A DNA stretch of 55,192 nucleotides from NCBI GenBank assembly GCA_049585815.1, contig JBAVAR010000159.1, positions 1 through 55,192 of the forward strand, in the 5' to 3' direction. Position 1 is the first letter of the stretch. Every line of letters begins with the position of its first letter. The position numbers were made by a program, and so were the translations under genes. The stretch comes from DATLSM01 sp049585815 (GTDB lineage Bacteria > Actinomycetota > Thermoleophilia > Solirubrobacterales > 70-9). Shown here piece after piece: positions 1-7,994 of the stretch. Below the pieces are notes generated by a model. The model did not search any database and was not told the origin of the DNA. It saw only the letters and a list, made by a program, of their open reading frames with translations.

Positions 1-2
1 CA

Positions 3-335
3 CCCGAGCACGGTGACCCGACCGTCCTCGGCCACGCCTACATCACCGTCCCGGTACCCAGCACCTACGTCGTCAAGATCGTGATCGAACGGATCCACGA
101 CGGCGTCTACGGCTACCGGACCAAGGCCACGATCCCGCCGATCGCCGGCGGCGCCGGTGTGCCGGTCTCCGGCCATCTGACGATCGGGCGCAAATGGACC
201 TTCAAGGGCCACCACTACTCCTACGTCAACGCCCGCTGTGAAACCGGACACCTGCAGGCCAAAGGCGAATTCGAATTCCAGGGTGGGACCTTCCTCACCG
301 GTGAATTCCTCAAATCGTGTCGGGTGCGGGGGTAG
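3..335 (+). CDS. Secreted protein, C-terminal part (5' end outside window)
   Basis: The reading frame is open from base 3 to a TAG at 333-335, so the gene begins before the window. The visible 110 residues resemble the C-terminal half of the secreted protein at 33454-34242. Both carry an alternation of short beta-like strands, a P-P-I-A-G-G motif, an H-(Y/S)-Y block followed by an A-R-C motif, and a final Cys four residues from the end. The two conserved Cys could form a disulfide in an exported protein. Function is unknown. A Met codon at 81 exists, but starting there would cut the conserved strand before it, so I treat the gene as truncated by the window edge. Confidence 0.75.
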   Translation, partial: PEHGDPTVLGHAYITVPVPSTYVVKIVIERIHDGVYGYRTKATIPPIAGGAGVPVSGHLTIGRKWTFKGHHYSYVNARCETGHLQAKGEFEFQGGTFLTGEFLKSCRVRG

Positions 336-382
336 CGGTGGACCCCATTGTGGTCAGCCAGGGGCGTGGTCGCCCGGGACTG

Positions 383-808
383 ATGGGGGGCTCCCTCGCC
401 GCGGCCACGATCGCGCAGCCCCCCGGTTCCCCCGAACAGGCACTGGCAACCTTCGTCGAGGCGCTTTGCTCACGCGACCTCGCCACCGCCGTTTCAGGTT
501 TTGCGCGAGAGGCCTGCTTTCTGACCCCTGATGCCACCGTCATCCACGGACCCAGGGAGATTCGCGAAATTCTCGCCCAGCTGATCGAGATGAGGCCCAA
601 GATCAAAGTTGAACTGCGCACCGTGCTGCCGATGGGAGATGTCGCCCTCGGCTCGGAGCGCTGGACGATGCGACTCAGAGCCCCAGGCAGGGCCTCCTTT
701 GTCCGAACATCCAACTCGGTGATCTTGCTTCGCCGCCTGGAGCGGACCTGGAAGCTTCTGATCGTCGCGCCATGGGGGCTTGGGGGCGCCGCCCCCCTTT
801 CCGCCTAG
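383..808 (+). CDS. SnoaL/NTF2-like domain protein
   Basis: The protein is about 141 residues. It looks like a SnoaL-like fold: an N-terminal helix typical of ketosteroid-isomerase-like proteins (E-Q-A-L followed by a stretch around A-L-C-S-R-D), a T-P-D-A-T-V-I-H-G segment matching the usual 'd.vvhGp..I' turn, and C-terminal strands ending in W-K-L-L-I-V. Such proteins act as small-molecule isomerases, hydrolases or binding proteins; the substrate here cannot be told. The ATG at 383 gives a family-typical length. In-frame GTG codons at 317 and 338 are alternatives, and the first would overlap the preceding gene by 19 bases. Confidence 0.65.
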   Translation: MGGSLAAATIAQPPGSPEQALATFVEALCSRDLATAVSGFAREACFLTPDATVIHGPREIREILAQLIEMRPKIKVELRTVLPMGDVALGSERWTMRLRAPGRASFVRTSNSVILLRRLERTWKLLIVAPWGLGGAAPLSA

Positions 809-858
809 CCTGCCGCGCTCACCCACAGCGCAACGCAGCAGCTGAAAAGATCGCGGCG

Positions 859-1302
859 ATGAAGCCCGTGACCGTTTCCATCACCGTGCCGAGGCCGGCC
901 CCCGATGTCTTTGAGTTTCTCGACCTGCTCGCCAATCACGAGGGGTTCCTGAATCACATGCTCACCGATTGGGAGTTCTCCGGGCCAAAGCGCGGTGTGG
1001 GTGCCAAGGGTCGGGCGCGGGCGAACGTCACCGGCTCCCAGGACTGGACCGAGTTTGTGGTGATCGAGGCCGGGCCGGGTCGAATCGTGGAGGATGGCGT
1101 TGGTGCGAACGGCAAGCGACGCACCCGCGGCACCTATCTACTCGAGGGGCTGGGGGATGGCGGCACGAAGGTCTCCTTTGAGCTGGCCTGGCTTGAGGCC
1201 TCGCGACTGGAACGCATCGCCCCGCCACTGACCCGCGCCTTCACCCGCCGCGCCAATCGCAAGGCGATGCGCCGCCTCGCAAAGCAGCTGAGGGGGAAGT
1301 GA
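859..1302 (+). CDS. SRPBCC (polyketide cyclase-like) family protein
   Basis: The protein is 147 residues. The pattern is that of the START/Bet v1-like SRPBCC fold: an opening strand (V-T-V-S-I-T-V-P-R-P), then P-D-V-F-E-F-L helix, a G-V-G-A-K-G-R strand turn, and a closing long helix rich in Arg/Lys. These proteins form a hydrophobic cavity and are annotated as polyketide cyclase/dehydrase or lipid-transport-like; no ligand can be assigned. The ATG at 859 sits just before the first strand. The longer frame from 772 would overlap the previous gene and adds low-complexity Ala/Arg sequence, so I reject it. Confidence 0.72.
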   Translation: MKPVTVSITVPRPAPDVFEFLDLLANHEGFLNHMLTDWEFSGPKRGVGAKGRARANVTGSQDWTEFVVIEAGPGRIVEDGVGANGKRRTRGTYLLEGLGDGGTKVSFELAWLEASRLERIAPPLTRAFTRRANRKAMRRLAKQLRGK

Positions 1303-1306
1303 GTTT

Positions 1307-2281
1307 TCAGCCGCGCGATGTCGGTGCGACCCGGTCCAGCTCGGCGAGGTCCTCCGCGCTCGGCTTCCAGCTGAGGGCGGCGACATTGGCAGCGACCTGC
1401 TCGGGTTTAGTTGCACCGGCGATCACCGAGCCGACCGCCGGTTGGGCCGCCAGGCCGGCGATCGCGACGTCGAGCAGGCCGGCGCCGCGCGCGGCAGCGA
1501 AGGCTTCAAGGGCCTCGACCACATCAAACTGCGCCTCGGTGCCGGCGCTCTCGCCGCCACCGAGGCGGCTGCCCTCGGGACCGCGCTGGCCACGGCGGTA
1601 CTTACCGCTGAGCAGCCCGCTCGCCAACGGGAAATAGGGCAGGATCGAGACTCCAAGACGCTCGCAGGCAGGTGCAACGTCTGCCTCGATCTCGCGCTCA
1701 AGCAGGTTGTAGCGGTTCTGGAGGGTGACAAAGCGCGCCAGCCCCCGCTCGCGAGAGGCGCGCTCGGCCTGCTCAAGCTGGGAGGCGCTGAAGTTGGAGC
1801 AGCCGATCGCTCCGACCAGCCCCTCCCCGACCAACTCATCCAGGGCCGCCAGCGTCTCAACCACCGGTGTTACCCCGTCGGGGCGGTGGTACTGGTAGAG
1901 GTCGATCCGATCTGTGCGGAGCCGCTCCAGCGAACCCTCGATCGCCCAGCGGACGTATTCGCGCGAGCCCCGCGGGGCCTCGGGAACGCCCTCGGCGCCG
2001 CTCATCTCCATCCCGAACTTGGTCGCGATCACGTACTCGCTGCGCCTGCCCTCCAGAGCCTCGCCGATCAGGCGCTCGCTGGCCCCAGCCCCACCGTAGA
2101 TGTCGGCGGTGTCAAACAGGGTTATCCCCGCGCCAAGGGCCGCATCCAGCACCGCGGCGGTGCCCTCCAGTCCGAGCCGGCGGCCGAAGTTATTGCAGCC
2201 GAGGCCGACAAGCGAAACCTCAAGCTCAGATTCACCGAGTCTCGTGGTGGGGAGCTTGGTGGTGGGTGATGGGAAGCCCAT
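1307..2281 (-). CDS. Aldo/keto reductase
   Basis: The protein is about 324 residues. An NAD(P)H-dependent AKR barrel is clear: D-T-A-D-I-Y near residue 56 holds the catalytic Asp and Tyr, A-T-K-F-G supplies the Lys, and Y-Q-Y-H-R-P-D supplies the His. The G-C-S-N-F segment after the fifth strand and the C-terminal nucleotide-binding G-A-T-K motif fit AKR families related to YajO/Tas or the potassium-channel beta-subunit group. It should reduce aldehydes or ketones; the substrate is unknown. The start at 2281 follows a GAGAGGAG ribosome site. The gene converges with the SRPBCC gene, only four bases apart. Confidence 0.88.
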   Translation of the reverse strand: MGFPSPTTKLPTTRLGESELEVSLVGLGCNNFGRRLGLEGTAAVLDAALGAGITLFDTADIYGGAGASERLIGEALEGRRSEYVIATKFGMEMSGAEGVPEAPRGSREYVRWAIEGSLERLRTDRIDLYQYHRPDGVTPVVETLAALDELVGEGLVGAIGCSNFSASQLEQAERASRERGLARFVTLQNRYNLLEREIEADVAPACERLGVSILPYFPLASGLLSGKYRRGQRGPEGSRLGGGESAGTEAQFDVVEALEAFAAARGAGLLDVAIAGLAAQPAVGSVIAGATKPEQVAANVAALSWKPSAEDLAELDRVAPTSRG

Positions 2282-2406
2282 TGCCTCTCCTCTCGATCGG
2301 GGCCCGATTTTCTCAGTTTCAAGGCCCACACCCAGGGCTGGTGGACCCAGCCCGCTGCTGGGCGGGGAAAAGAGGGAATTGGATCGCCGCCTACAATTTT
2401 CTGGGA

Positions 2407-4554
2407 ATGACGACTAGTAGGCGAAGGCAACGCCGGCTGCACCGTGCAAGCTGGAAGAAAAAGCTGCTGCTCGGCGGGGCGATTTTCGCCGGCATGCTCG
2501 TTATCGCGGGCGGGGTGGCAGCGAGCTGGGCGATCAAGGTCTATGACTCCGCACCGCCGCTCTCCAGTCTCAAGCCGGTGCAGAAGGGGCGCTCGTCGGC
2601 GATATATGCAGCCGACGGCAGCCTGATCGGCTTCATCCCCTCAAGCAACATTCGCCAGCCGGTACCCTCGCGCGCCCTGCCCCAGCTGCTGAAGGATGCG
2701 ACGATCGCGATCGAGGACAGGAACTTCTACCACCATGGGGGGATCGATCCGGCCGGTATTGCCCGCGCCGCCTGGAAGGACCTGTTGGCCGGGGGAAAGC
2801 CCGTGCAGGGTGCCTCGACGATCACCCAGCAGCTGGTTCGCGACCTCTACATCCAGCACCCCGAAGACACGATCAGGCGAAAGCTGATCGAAGCCCACCT
2901 CGCCGAAGAGGAGGAGGAAGCGCACTCCAAGAATTGGATCCTCACCGCCTACCTCAACACGGCGCCCTATGGAACCGTGGAAGGGGAGACCGCGGTTGGC
3001 GCTGAGGCCGCGGCGCAGACCTACTTCGGCAAGCCCGCCCGAGATCTGAACCTCAGACAGGCGGCGATGATCGCCGGTCTTCCCCAGGCGCCCTCCGAAT
3101 ACAACCCCTTCATCGACCCCAAGGCAGCCCTCGAACGGCGCAACGAGGTGCTCAAGGTGATGGAGGAACAGGGATACATCAGCACTGCGCAGTACGAGAC
3201 CGCCGTCAACCGAGGGCTCGGGCTGCACCCTGGTCACAAGTATCAGACGATCAAGGACCCATTCCTGTTCGACCTGGTTGAGCAGGAATTGATCAACAAG
3301 TACGGGATCAACACCGTTCGCTACGGCGGCCTCAAGGCCTATACCGCGATCGACCCCAAGCTCCAGGAACGCGCCCAGGAAGCGGTTGACGGTTGTTCGG
3401 TCTGCTACTCCGGGGGTGGCCCGGCGGCGGCCCTGGCGTCGGTCAACCCGGTAAACGGCGAGATCGTCGCCCTCGCCTCGACCCAGAGCTACTCAAACGA
3501 AAGCCAGTTCAACTACGCCTGGCAGGCCCACCGCCAGCCCGGATCCTCGTTTAAGACCTACGTCCTCGCGACCGCGATCAAGCAGGGCATCGACCCCTAC
3601 ACCACCTACTACAACGGCAGCTCACCAAAGACGCTGTCGCTGCCGGGAGGAGGAACCTGGACCGTCAACAACGCGGAGCCCGGACAGGGGACGATGTCGC
3701 TTGCGAGCGCCACCTGGAACTCGGTCAACGTCGTCTTTGCCCAGCTTGACCTCGACGTCGGCCCCCGCAACGTGACCAAGACCGCACACGAAATGGGGAT
3801 CGAAGCGCCGCTGGAATCGGTGCCGGCGGAGGCAATCGGCGGGCTGCGGGTCGGTGTGACGCCGCTGGAAATGGCCGATGGCTACGCGACCCTCGCCGAC
3901 GGGGGCATCCACCACGACGCAACCGCGGTCAGCAAAGTCGCCTTCCCCAATGGCAAGGTCGACGAACCGAGCCCCAAGTCGGGCGAACGGGTGCTCACCT
4001 CCGGTCAGGCTTACGACGTGACCAAACTGCTGGAGGGGGTGATCACCCAGGGTACGGGAGCCGGCTACACCTCGATCGGCTGTCCCTCCGAGGCGGGCAA
4101 GACGGGAACCTCTGAGGGCGAGTCCGACGCGTGGTTCGTCGGCTACACGCCGCTTTACTCGACCGCCGTCTGGGTTGGCCACCCCGACTCGCGTGAATCG
4201 ACCGGCTTCGGCGGTCCGACCGCGGGGCCGATCTGGCGCTCCTACATGCAGTCGGCCCAGGGCAGCAACTGCCCCGAATTCCCCGTTCCCCCCAGCCTTC
4301 CCGCGCTCTCGGCGCTGCACAGCGAACACACCGTGGGGGGGTCGGCCTCGACGTCTGGCTCGCCGAGCAGCGGCTATCAAGCAACGGGCACGGTGCCCCC
4401 GGGCAATGTAACCCCGAACAATGGCAGCGGCGAAGCGGGCAAGGCAACCAACAACGCTCCCAGCACGGCTCCCTCGCCCGCCCCGCATCCCAGTCCTGGC
4501 CCCGCGCCGGCCCCCACCCAGCCGGGTGGGGGCGGTGGCGTGCCGAGCGGTTGA
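2407..4554 (+). CDS. Class A penicillin-binding protein (transglycosylase/transpeptidase)
   Basis: This 715-residue bifunctional enzyme polymerises lipid II and cross-links peptidoglycan outside the membrane. It has a basic cytoplasmic tail, one membrane helix (about residues 18-42), a GT51 glycosyltransferase domain with E103-D-R-N-F and G-A-S-T-I-T-Q-Q-L, and a transpeptidase domain with S380-S-F-K383, S439-V-N441 and K565-T-G-T568. The last ~110 residues are a Ser/Thr/Gly/Pro-rich tail, as in actinobacterial PonA proteins. The ATG at 2407 precedes the basic tail. A longer frame reaching back to 1867 is only the antisense of the reductase gene. All catalytic residues looked for are present. 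Confidence 0.95.
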   Translation: MTTSRRRQRRLHRASWKKKLLLGGAIFAGMLVIAGGVAASWAIKVYDSAPPLSSLKPVQKGRSSAIYAADGSLIGFIPSSNIRQPVPSRALPQLLKDATIAIEDRNFYHHGGIDPAGIARAAWKDLLAGGKPVQGASTITQQLVRDLYIQHPEDTIRRKLIEAHLAEEEEEAHSKNWILTAYLNTAPYGTVEGETAVGAEAAAQTYFGKPARDLNLRQAAMIAGLPQAPSEYNPFIDPKAALERRNEVLKVMEEQGYISTAQYETAVNRGLGLHPGHKYQTIKDPFLFDLVEQELINKYGINTVRYGGLKAYTAIDPKLQERAQEAVDGCSVCYSGGGPAAALASVNPVNGEIVALASTQSYSNESQFNYAWQAHRQPGSSFKTYVLATAIKQGIDPYTTYYNGSSPKTLSLPGGGTWTVNNAEPGQGTMSLASATWNSVNVVFAQLDLDVGPRNVTKTAHEMGIEAPLESVPAEAIGGLRVGVTPLEMADGYATLADGGIHHDATAVSKVAFPNGKVDEPSPKSGERVLTSGQAYDVTKLLEGVITQGTGAGYTSIGCPSEAGKTGTSEGESDAWFVGYTPLYSTAVWVGHPDSRESTGFGGPTAGPIWRSYMQSAQGSNCPEFPVPPSLPALSALHSEHTVGGSASTSGSPSSGYQATGTVPPGNVTPNNGSGEAGKATNNAPSTAPSPAPHPSPGPAPAPTQPGGGGGVPSG

Positions 4555-4561
4555 CGGCGCG

Positions 4562-5317
4562 GTGAACGACGATCTGGCGCTGCGCTTTCAGCAGGCACGC
4601 CGCGACCGGGAGTTGGTCGTATTGGAGGGCTTTCACGCGCTGAAGCACGCGCTGCGCTTCGGAGCGGAGGTGATCGAGGCAGTCGCGGTGGATATCGCGG
4701 AGCTCGAACGCCTTGCGGCTGAGCTTGCACCGGACCTCGCTGACACACTCTCCGCGCGGGTCAGCCCGGTGGCGGAGGGCGAGCTGGAAAAGCTGGTCCC
4801 GCGGGTACCGCGCACCGGGGTGGTGGCGATCGCCCGCCGCCCGGCGGTCGCGGTGGCGGCGCTGCTGGCGGAGGCGAGGCCGGCGCCGATTCTCCTGCTC
4901 GAGGACGCCCGCAGCATGGGCAACATGGGGGCCTGCGTGCGGGTCGCCGCGGCCGCCGGGGCGGCGGGGGTCCTCACCATCGGCAGAAACGATCCCTGGA
5001 ACCCGGAGGCGGTGCGCGGAGCCGCGGGTCTGCAGTTCGCCCTCCCGGTGGCGGCGTTGAAGGGCCTCCCCGACTGCAGCCGCCCATTGGTCGCGATTCA
5101 CCCGGGGGGCGAGGAACTGCGCCCCGCTGAGCTGGCGCCGCGCGCGATCCTCGCCTTCGGCAGCGAGCGCCACGGCCTCAGCGCCGAGCTGCTCGAACGC
5201 GCCGACGCTCGGCTTGGCATTCCGATGTGTCCCGGAGTCTCCAGCCTCAACCTCGCCACCTCGGTGGCGGCGGTTCTCTTCGCCCAGCGCCTGACGGGTA
5301 TTGCCGCGAGTGGATAG
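4562..5317 (+). CDS. TrmH/SpoU-family RNA 2'-O-methyltransferase
   Basis: The protein is 251 residues, near the usual length for the family. An N-terminal substrate-binding part (L-E-G-F-H-A-L) is followed by a SPOUT knot domain: D-A-R-S-M-G-N-M-G (motif 1, N and G for RNA and SAM), F-G-S-E-R-H-G-L-S (motif 2) and I-P-M-C-P-G-V-S-S-L-N-L-A-T-S (motif 3). It probably methylates a ribose in rRNA or tRNA using S-adenosylmethionine. Motif 3 usually starts I-P-M-x-G; here it reads C-P-G. The GTG start lies seven bases after the PBP stop, so the two are probably co-transcribed. Confidence 0.88.
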   Translation: MNDDLALRFQQARRDRELVVLEGFHALKHALRFGAEVIEAVAVDIAELERLAAELAPDLADTLSARVSPVAEGELEKLVPRVPRTGVVAIARRPAVAVAALLAEARPAPILLLEDARSMGNMGACVRVAAAAGAAGVLTIGRNDPWNPEAVRGAAGLQFALPVAALKGLPDCSRPLVAIHPGGEELRPAELAPRAILAFGSERHGLSAELLERADARLGIPMCPGVSSLNLATSVAAVLFAQRLTGIAASG

Positions 5318-5424
5318 CTGAAAACTACGGATGCGCCAAGCAGGTGTCGCGACTAGCGTGGTGAACCATCCGAGCGCGGCGCTTTCGCCGCTCTCTCGTT
5401 CAAACGAATCGAAAGGACGCCGTT

Positions 5425-5814
5425 TTGCTGCTCGCCAACTTTAGCTTCGGTGACGCGCTACTGCTCGCGCTGGAGATCTTCTTCTTCGTGATCTGGATCT
5501 GGATCCTGATCACGATCCTCAGCGACCTATTCCGCGATCACGAACTCTCCGGGTGGTGGAAGGCGGTCTGGGTGCTGTTTCTCGTCTTCATCCCCTTCAT
5601 CACCGCGCTGATCTACCTGATCGCAAGGGGTGGCGGAATGCGCGAACGGGCGCTAAAAGCCCAGGCGGATGCGAAAAAGCACATGGATGCCTACATCCAG
5701 CAGCAGGCCCACAGCTCTCCGGCCGATGAGCTGCACAAGCTCAACGAGTTGAAGGAAAAGGGCGCGATCTCGGCCGAGGACTTCGAGAAAGCCAAGACCA
5801 AGCTGTTGGCCTAG
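5425..5814 (+). CDS. SHOCT-domain membrane protein
   Basis: The protein is 129 residues with a TTG start six bases after a GAAAGGA ribosome site. Two membrane helices (about residues 8-34 and 48-68) resemble the phospholipase-D-like N-terminal (PLDc_N) segment. They are followed by an Arg/Lys-rich linker and a C-terminal SHOCT motif (L-x-x-L-x-E-L-K-x-x-G-A-I-S-x-x-E-F). SHOCT is a short oligomerisation or protein-interaction motif. The role is unknown. A small GC hairpin (GCGGCG-CTTT-CGCCGC) lies upstream at about 5377-5392. Confidence 0.8.
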   Translation: MLLANFSFGDALLLALEIFFFVIWIWILITILSDLFRDHELSGWWKAVWVLFLVFIPFITALIYLIARGGGMRERALKAQADAKKHMDAYIQQQAHSSPADELHKLNELKEKGAISAEDFEKAKTKLLA

Positions 5815-6488
5815 AGGACTCCGAGCAGGCCACGCCCGATCAGATAGAGGCCGGCCAGGGTGGCGACGGCCACCACTATCTGGCGGGCGTGGTGGGCCAT
5901 CCAGGCGTTCAGTTGCTCGACCCTGGCCCGCGTCGGCGCCGGGGCGAAGGAGTAGCCAAGCAGCGGCACCTCGGCGAGGACGAACATGATCAGGTTGAAG
6001 ACGAGGATCGCGAAGACCTGGGTGCCGATGCCGTTCTGGCTCTCGGCGATGTCCTTGAGGGCGACGAGGTAGAAGGCACCGGGGAGGTTGAGGGTGATGC
6101 CGACGGCGAAGGCGATTGGGACGTTTCCGCGGTTGAGGACCCGTTCTGACCAGGGGTCACGCGGCGGTCTGGAGGCCCGGCGCTGGCGCCGTCGCTGCTC
6201 GAGCGGCGCGTCGCGATCGGTGGCCAACGCGTAGGCGACGATCAGCGCCAGCGCTCCGACCGTGAAGTTGACGATCGGATCGGCGGCGGGGCTGGGGCCG
6301 GCCAACAGCTTCGATTCGTTCAGGGTGCTGACAATGGCGATGCCGATTGCGACGCTCGCCAACATCCCGCCGAGGAGGTAGGCGAGCAGCAGCCGTCGCG
6401 GGTTGGGCCGGCTGAGCACGACGATAACGACGGCGAGAATCGCCGGCGAGATGGCGGAGATGATCGCCAAGACCAGGACGTTGATCAC
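5811..6488 (-). CDS. GAP-family (Sap-like) multi-pass membrane protein
   Basis: The protein is 225 residues with about six hydrophobic segments. The opening I-S-A-I-S-P-A-I-L-A motif, the conserved S-x-P-N-P-R-R loop and the Y-L-L-G-G-M segment match the GAP / Sap (sulfolipid-1-addressing protein) family, which is widespread in actinobacteria and distantly related to the LysE exporters. In Mycobacterium a member takes part in export of a sulfolipid or peptidoglycolipid; here the cargo is unknown. It converges tail to tail with the SHOCT gene, overlapping by four bases. Confidence 0.72.
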   Translation of the reverse strand: MINVLVLAIISAISPAILAVVIVVLSRPNPRRLLLAYLLGGMLASVAIGIAIVSTLNESKLLAGPSPAADPIVNFTVGALALIVAYALATDRDAPLEQRRRQRRASRPPRDPWSERVLNRGNVPIAFAVGITLNLPGAFYLVALKDIAESQNGIGTQVFAILVFNLIMFVLAEVPLLGYSFAPAPTRARVEQLNAWMAHHARQIVVAVATLAGLYLIGRGLLGVL

Positions 6489-6553
6489 GCGCCGACCCTA
6501 GCCTGCGCGGCAGTCGACGCCTGTTCGATTTCTCCTCTTTGCAGGCACGATCT

Positions 6554-6590
6554 GCAACCGAAGTTGCAAGTTATTAGCAACTCCTAACAT
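6554..6590 (+). promoter_or_regulatory. Candidate promoter with three GCAAC half-sites
   Basis: Upstream of the NlpC/P60 gene there are three related half-sites: GCAAC (6554-6558), its complement GTTGC (6563-6567) and GCAAC again (6577-6581). AGTTGC/GCAACT form a 6-bp-arm inverted repeat. A possible -10 (TAACAT, 6585-6590) follows directly. The arrangement fits repressor or activator binding over a promoter, but the regulator is unknown and the sites are short. Confidence 0.35.
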
Positions 6591-6657
6591 TCGGGCGGCA
6601 ATTTCGCTAGCCTGCGCGACCTTGCCGAACCCCCTCCGTGGGGGCTGGCGGGGATCG

Positions 6658-7902
6658 ATGCGCGCTCTCTTTGTTCACACACATCCGAGCTCGACCCGGC
6701 GTGGGTCGCTGCTGGCGGCGACCCTGCTGCTGGCGATCGTCTGCGCCCTGGCCCTGGCCGAGGCGAGCGCTCCCGCTCAGGGCCTCCAGCAGAGGCTGCA
6801 GAGCACCCAGGGCAAGCTCGCGCATGTGCGCGCCAGCCAGAACTCGCTCTCCTCGACGATCGCTGAACAGAACGCCGCGATCAACTCGATGATCGGTGAA
6901 GTTTCCGAACTGCGCCAACGGCAGGCCAAGGTTCAGGCCCAACTCGCCGCCAAGCAGGCCGAACTCGAAAAGGCGAGCGCCGAACTGCTCATCGAGCGGC
7001 GGCATCTGCAGAAGGTCAGAGCGCAGCTGAGCCGCGCTCTGGGCATGCTCCGCGGCCGGCTGGTGGCGATCTATGAGTCGGGTAGTCCCGACGTGCTCAA
7101 CGCGATCGTCGAATCGGCGAGCTGGTCCCAGCTTGCGTCCCAGACCGAATACCTCAACCGGATCCAAAGCTATGACGACTCGGTTGTCGGACGCGTCAAA
7201 TCGCTGCGCAACGAAGTGCGCGGCGTGGTCCAGCGGCTCGCCGCCGCCCGCGCCCGGATCCGCTCGGCCCGCGACGCGATCGCCGCCAACGAGCGGGAAA
7301 TTGCCGCGGCGCGAGCCGCGGCGGAGGCTCGCTTCGCGAAGCTGAAGGCGGCCCAGGCGCAGCGTCGTCAGGAGCTCGAATCGCTGGAGTCACGCGAACA
7401 GGCCCTGAGCAACAACCTCGCCGCGATCTCCTCGCAGATGGTGACGCCCGGCGGACCGGTTGGGCCGACCGCGGCGCCGGCCCCCCTCAGCCCCGGCGAG
7501 AGCGCCCATTTCATCTCCGAAAGTGAGGCGAGCGCTCCGGCCTCCGCCCCGGCCGCCGTGCGGGACGCGATCGCCGCCGCCAACTCGATCGCCAACACCC
7601 CCTACATCTGGGGCGGCGGCCACGCCTCCTTCGAATCATCTGGCTATGACTGCTCCGGTGCGGTCAGCTTCGCCCTGCACGGAGGTGGCTTCCTCTCCAG
7701 CCCCCTCGACTCGACCGGCCTGGAGACCTGGGGAGACCCCGGGCCGGGGCGCTGGATCACCGTCTACGCGAATGCCGAACATGCCTGGATGACGATCGCC
7801 GGGCTGGCCTTTGACACCGTCGGTGGCCCGGGGCCGCGCTGGCACCCCTCGCTGGTCGACTCCCCGGCGGGCTTCATCGCCCGCCACCCGCCCGGATACT
7901 GA
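6658..7902 (+). CDS. Coiled-coil NlpC/P60 peptidoglycan endopeptidase
   Basis: The protein is 414 residues. It has an N-terminal signal or anchor helix (about residues 15-36), a long coiled coil rich in Gln/Glu/Ala/Arg (about 40-265), a Pro-rich linker and a C-terminal NlpC/P60 domain. Catalytic Cys332 lies in Y-D-C-S-G and His375 in A-E-H-A-W. The layout matches RipA/CwlO-type hydrolases, whose coiled coil contacts FtsEX and whose papain-like domain cuts stem-peptide bonds between daughter cells. The ATG at 6658 precedes the basic n-region; an in-frame TTG at 6622 is an alternative. Confidence 0.88.
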   Translation: MRALFVHTHPSSTRRGSLLAATLLLAIVCALALAEASAPAQGLQQRLQSTQGKLAHVRASQNSLSSTIAEQNAAINSMIGEVSELRQRQAKVQAQLAAKQAELEKASAELLIERRHLQKVRAQLSRALGMLRGRLVAIYESGSPDVLNAIVESASWSQLASQTEYLNRIQSYDDSVVGRVKSLRNEVRGVVQRLAAARARIRSARDAIAANEREIAAARAAAEARFAKLKAAQAQRRQELESLESREQALSNNLAAISSQMVTPGGPVGPTAAPAPLSPGESAHFISESEASAPASAPAAVRDAIAAANSIANTPYIWGGGHASFESSGYDCSGAVSFALHGGGFLSSPLDSTGLETWGDPGPGRWITVYANAEHAWMTIAGLAFDTVGGPGPRWHPSLVDSPAGFIARHPPGY

Positions 7903-7970
7903 GCCTGCCTTTAGAAATCGCCGCATAGACTCCGCGCCCAGATACCGGCACCGGCGCGAAGGAGATCGAG

Positions 7971-7994
7971 ATGGGCAACGGGTGGCAGGAGTGA
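7971..7994 (+). CDS. Seven-codon leader ORF coupled to the desaturase
   Basis: An ATG at 7971 follows a strong AAGGAG site (7959-7964) at ideal spacing and encodes M-G-N-G-W-Q-E. Its TGA (7992-7994) overlaps the GTG start of the desaturase (7991) as GTGA. The desaturase starts (7982 or 7991) have no well-spaced ribosome site of their own, so translation may depend on re-initiation after this mini-ORF. This is read from sequence only; expression is not shown. Confidence 0.4.
   Translation: MGNGWQE

Noticed and set aside
1442..2269. Long plus-strand frame over the aldo/keto reductase
   Set aside because: It is the complement of a gene with intact catalytic motifs and has no domain of its own.
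1867..2406. N-terminal extension of the penicillin-binding protein
   Set aside because: It is Arg/Pro-rich antisense of the reductase gene; the membrane anchor starts right after ATG 2407.
4421..4561. Upstream extension of the RNA methyltransferase frame into the PBP tail
   Set aside because: The extra residues are an out-of-frame reading of the Pro-rich PBP tail; GTG 4562 follows the PBP stop.
6489..6657. ydaO/c-di-AMP riboswitch before the NlpC/P60 gene
   Set aside because: Such a riboswitch is known for cell-wall hydrolases, but the gap is short and the conserved core was not found.
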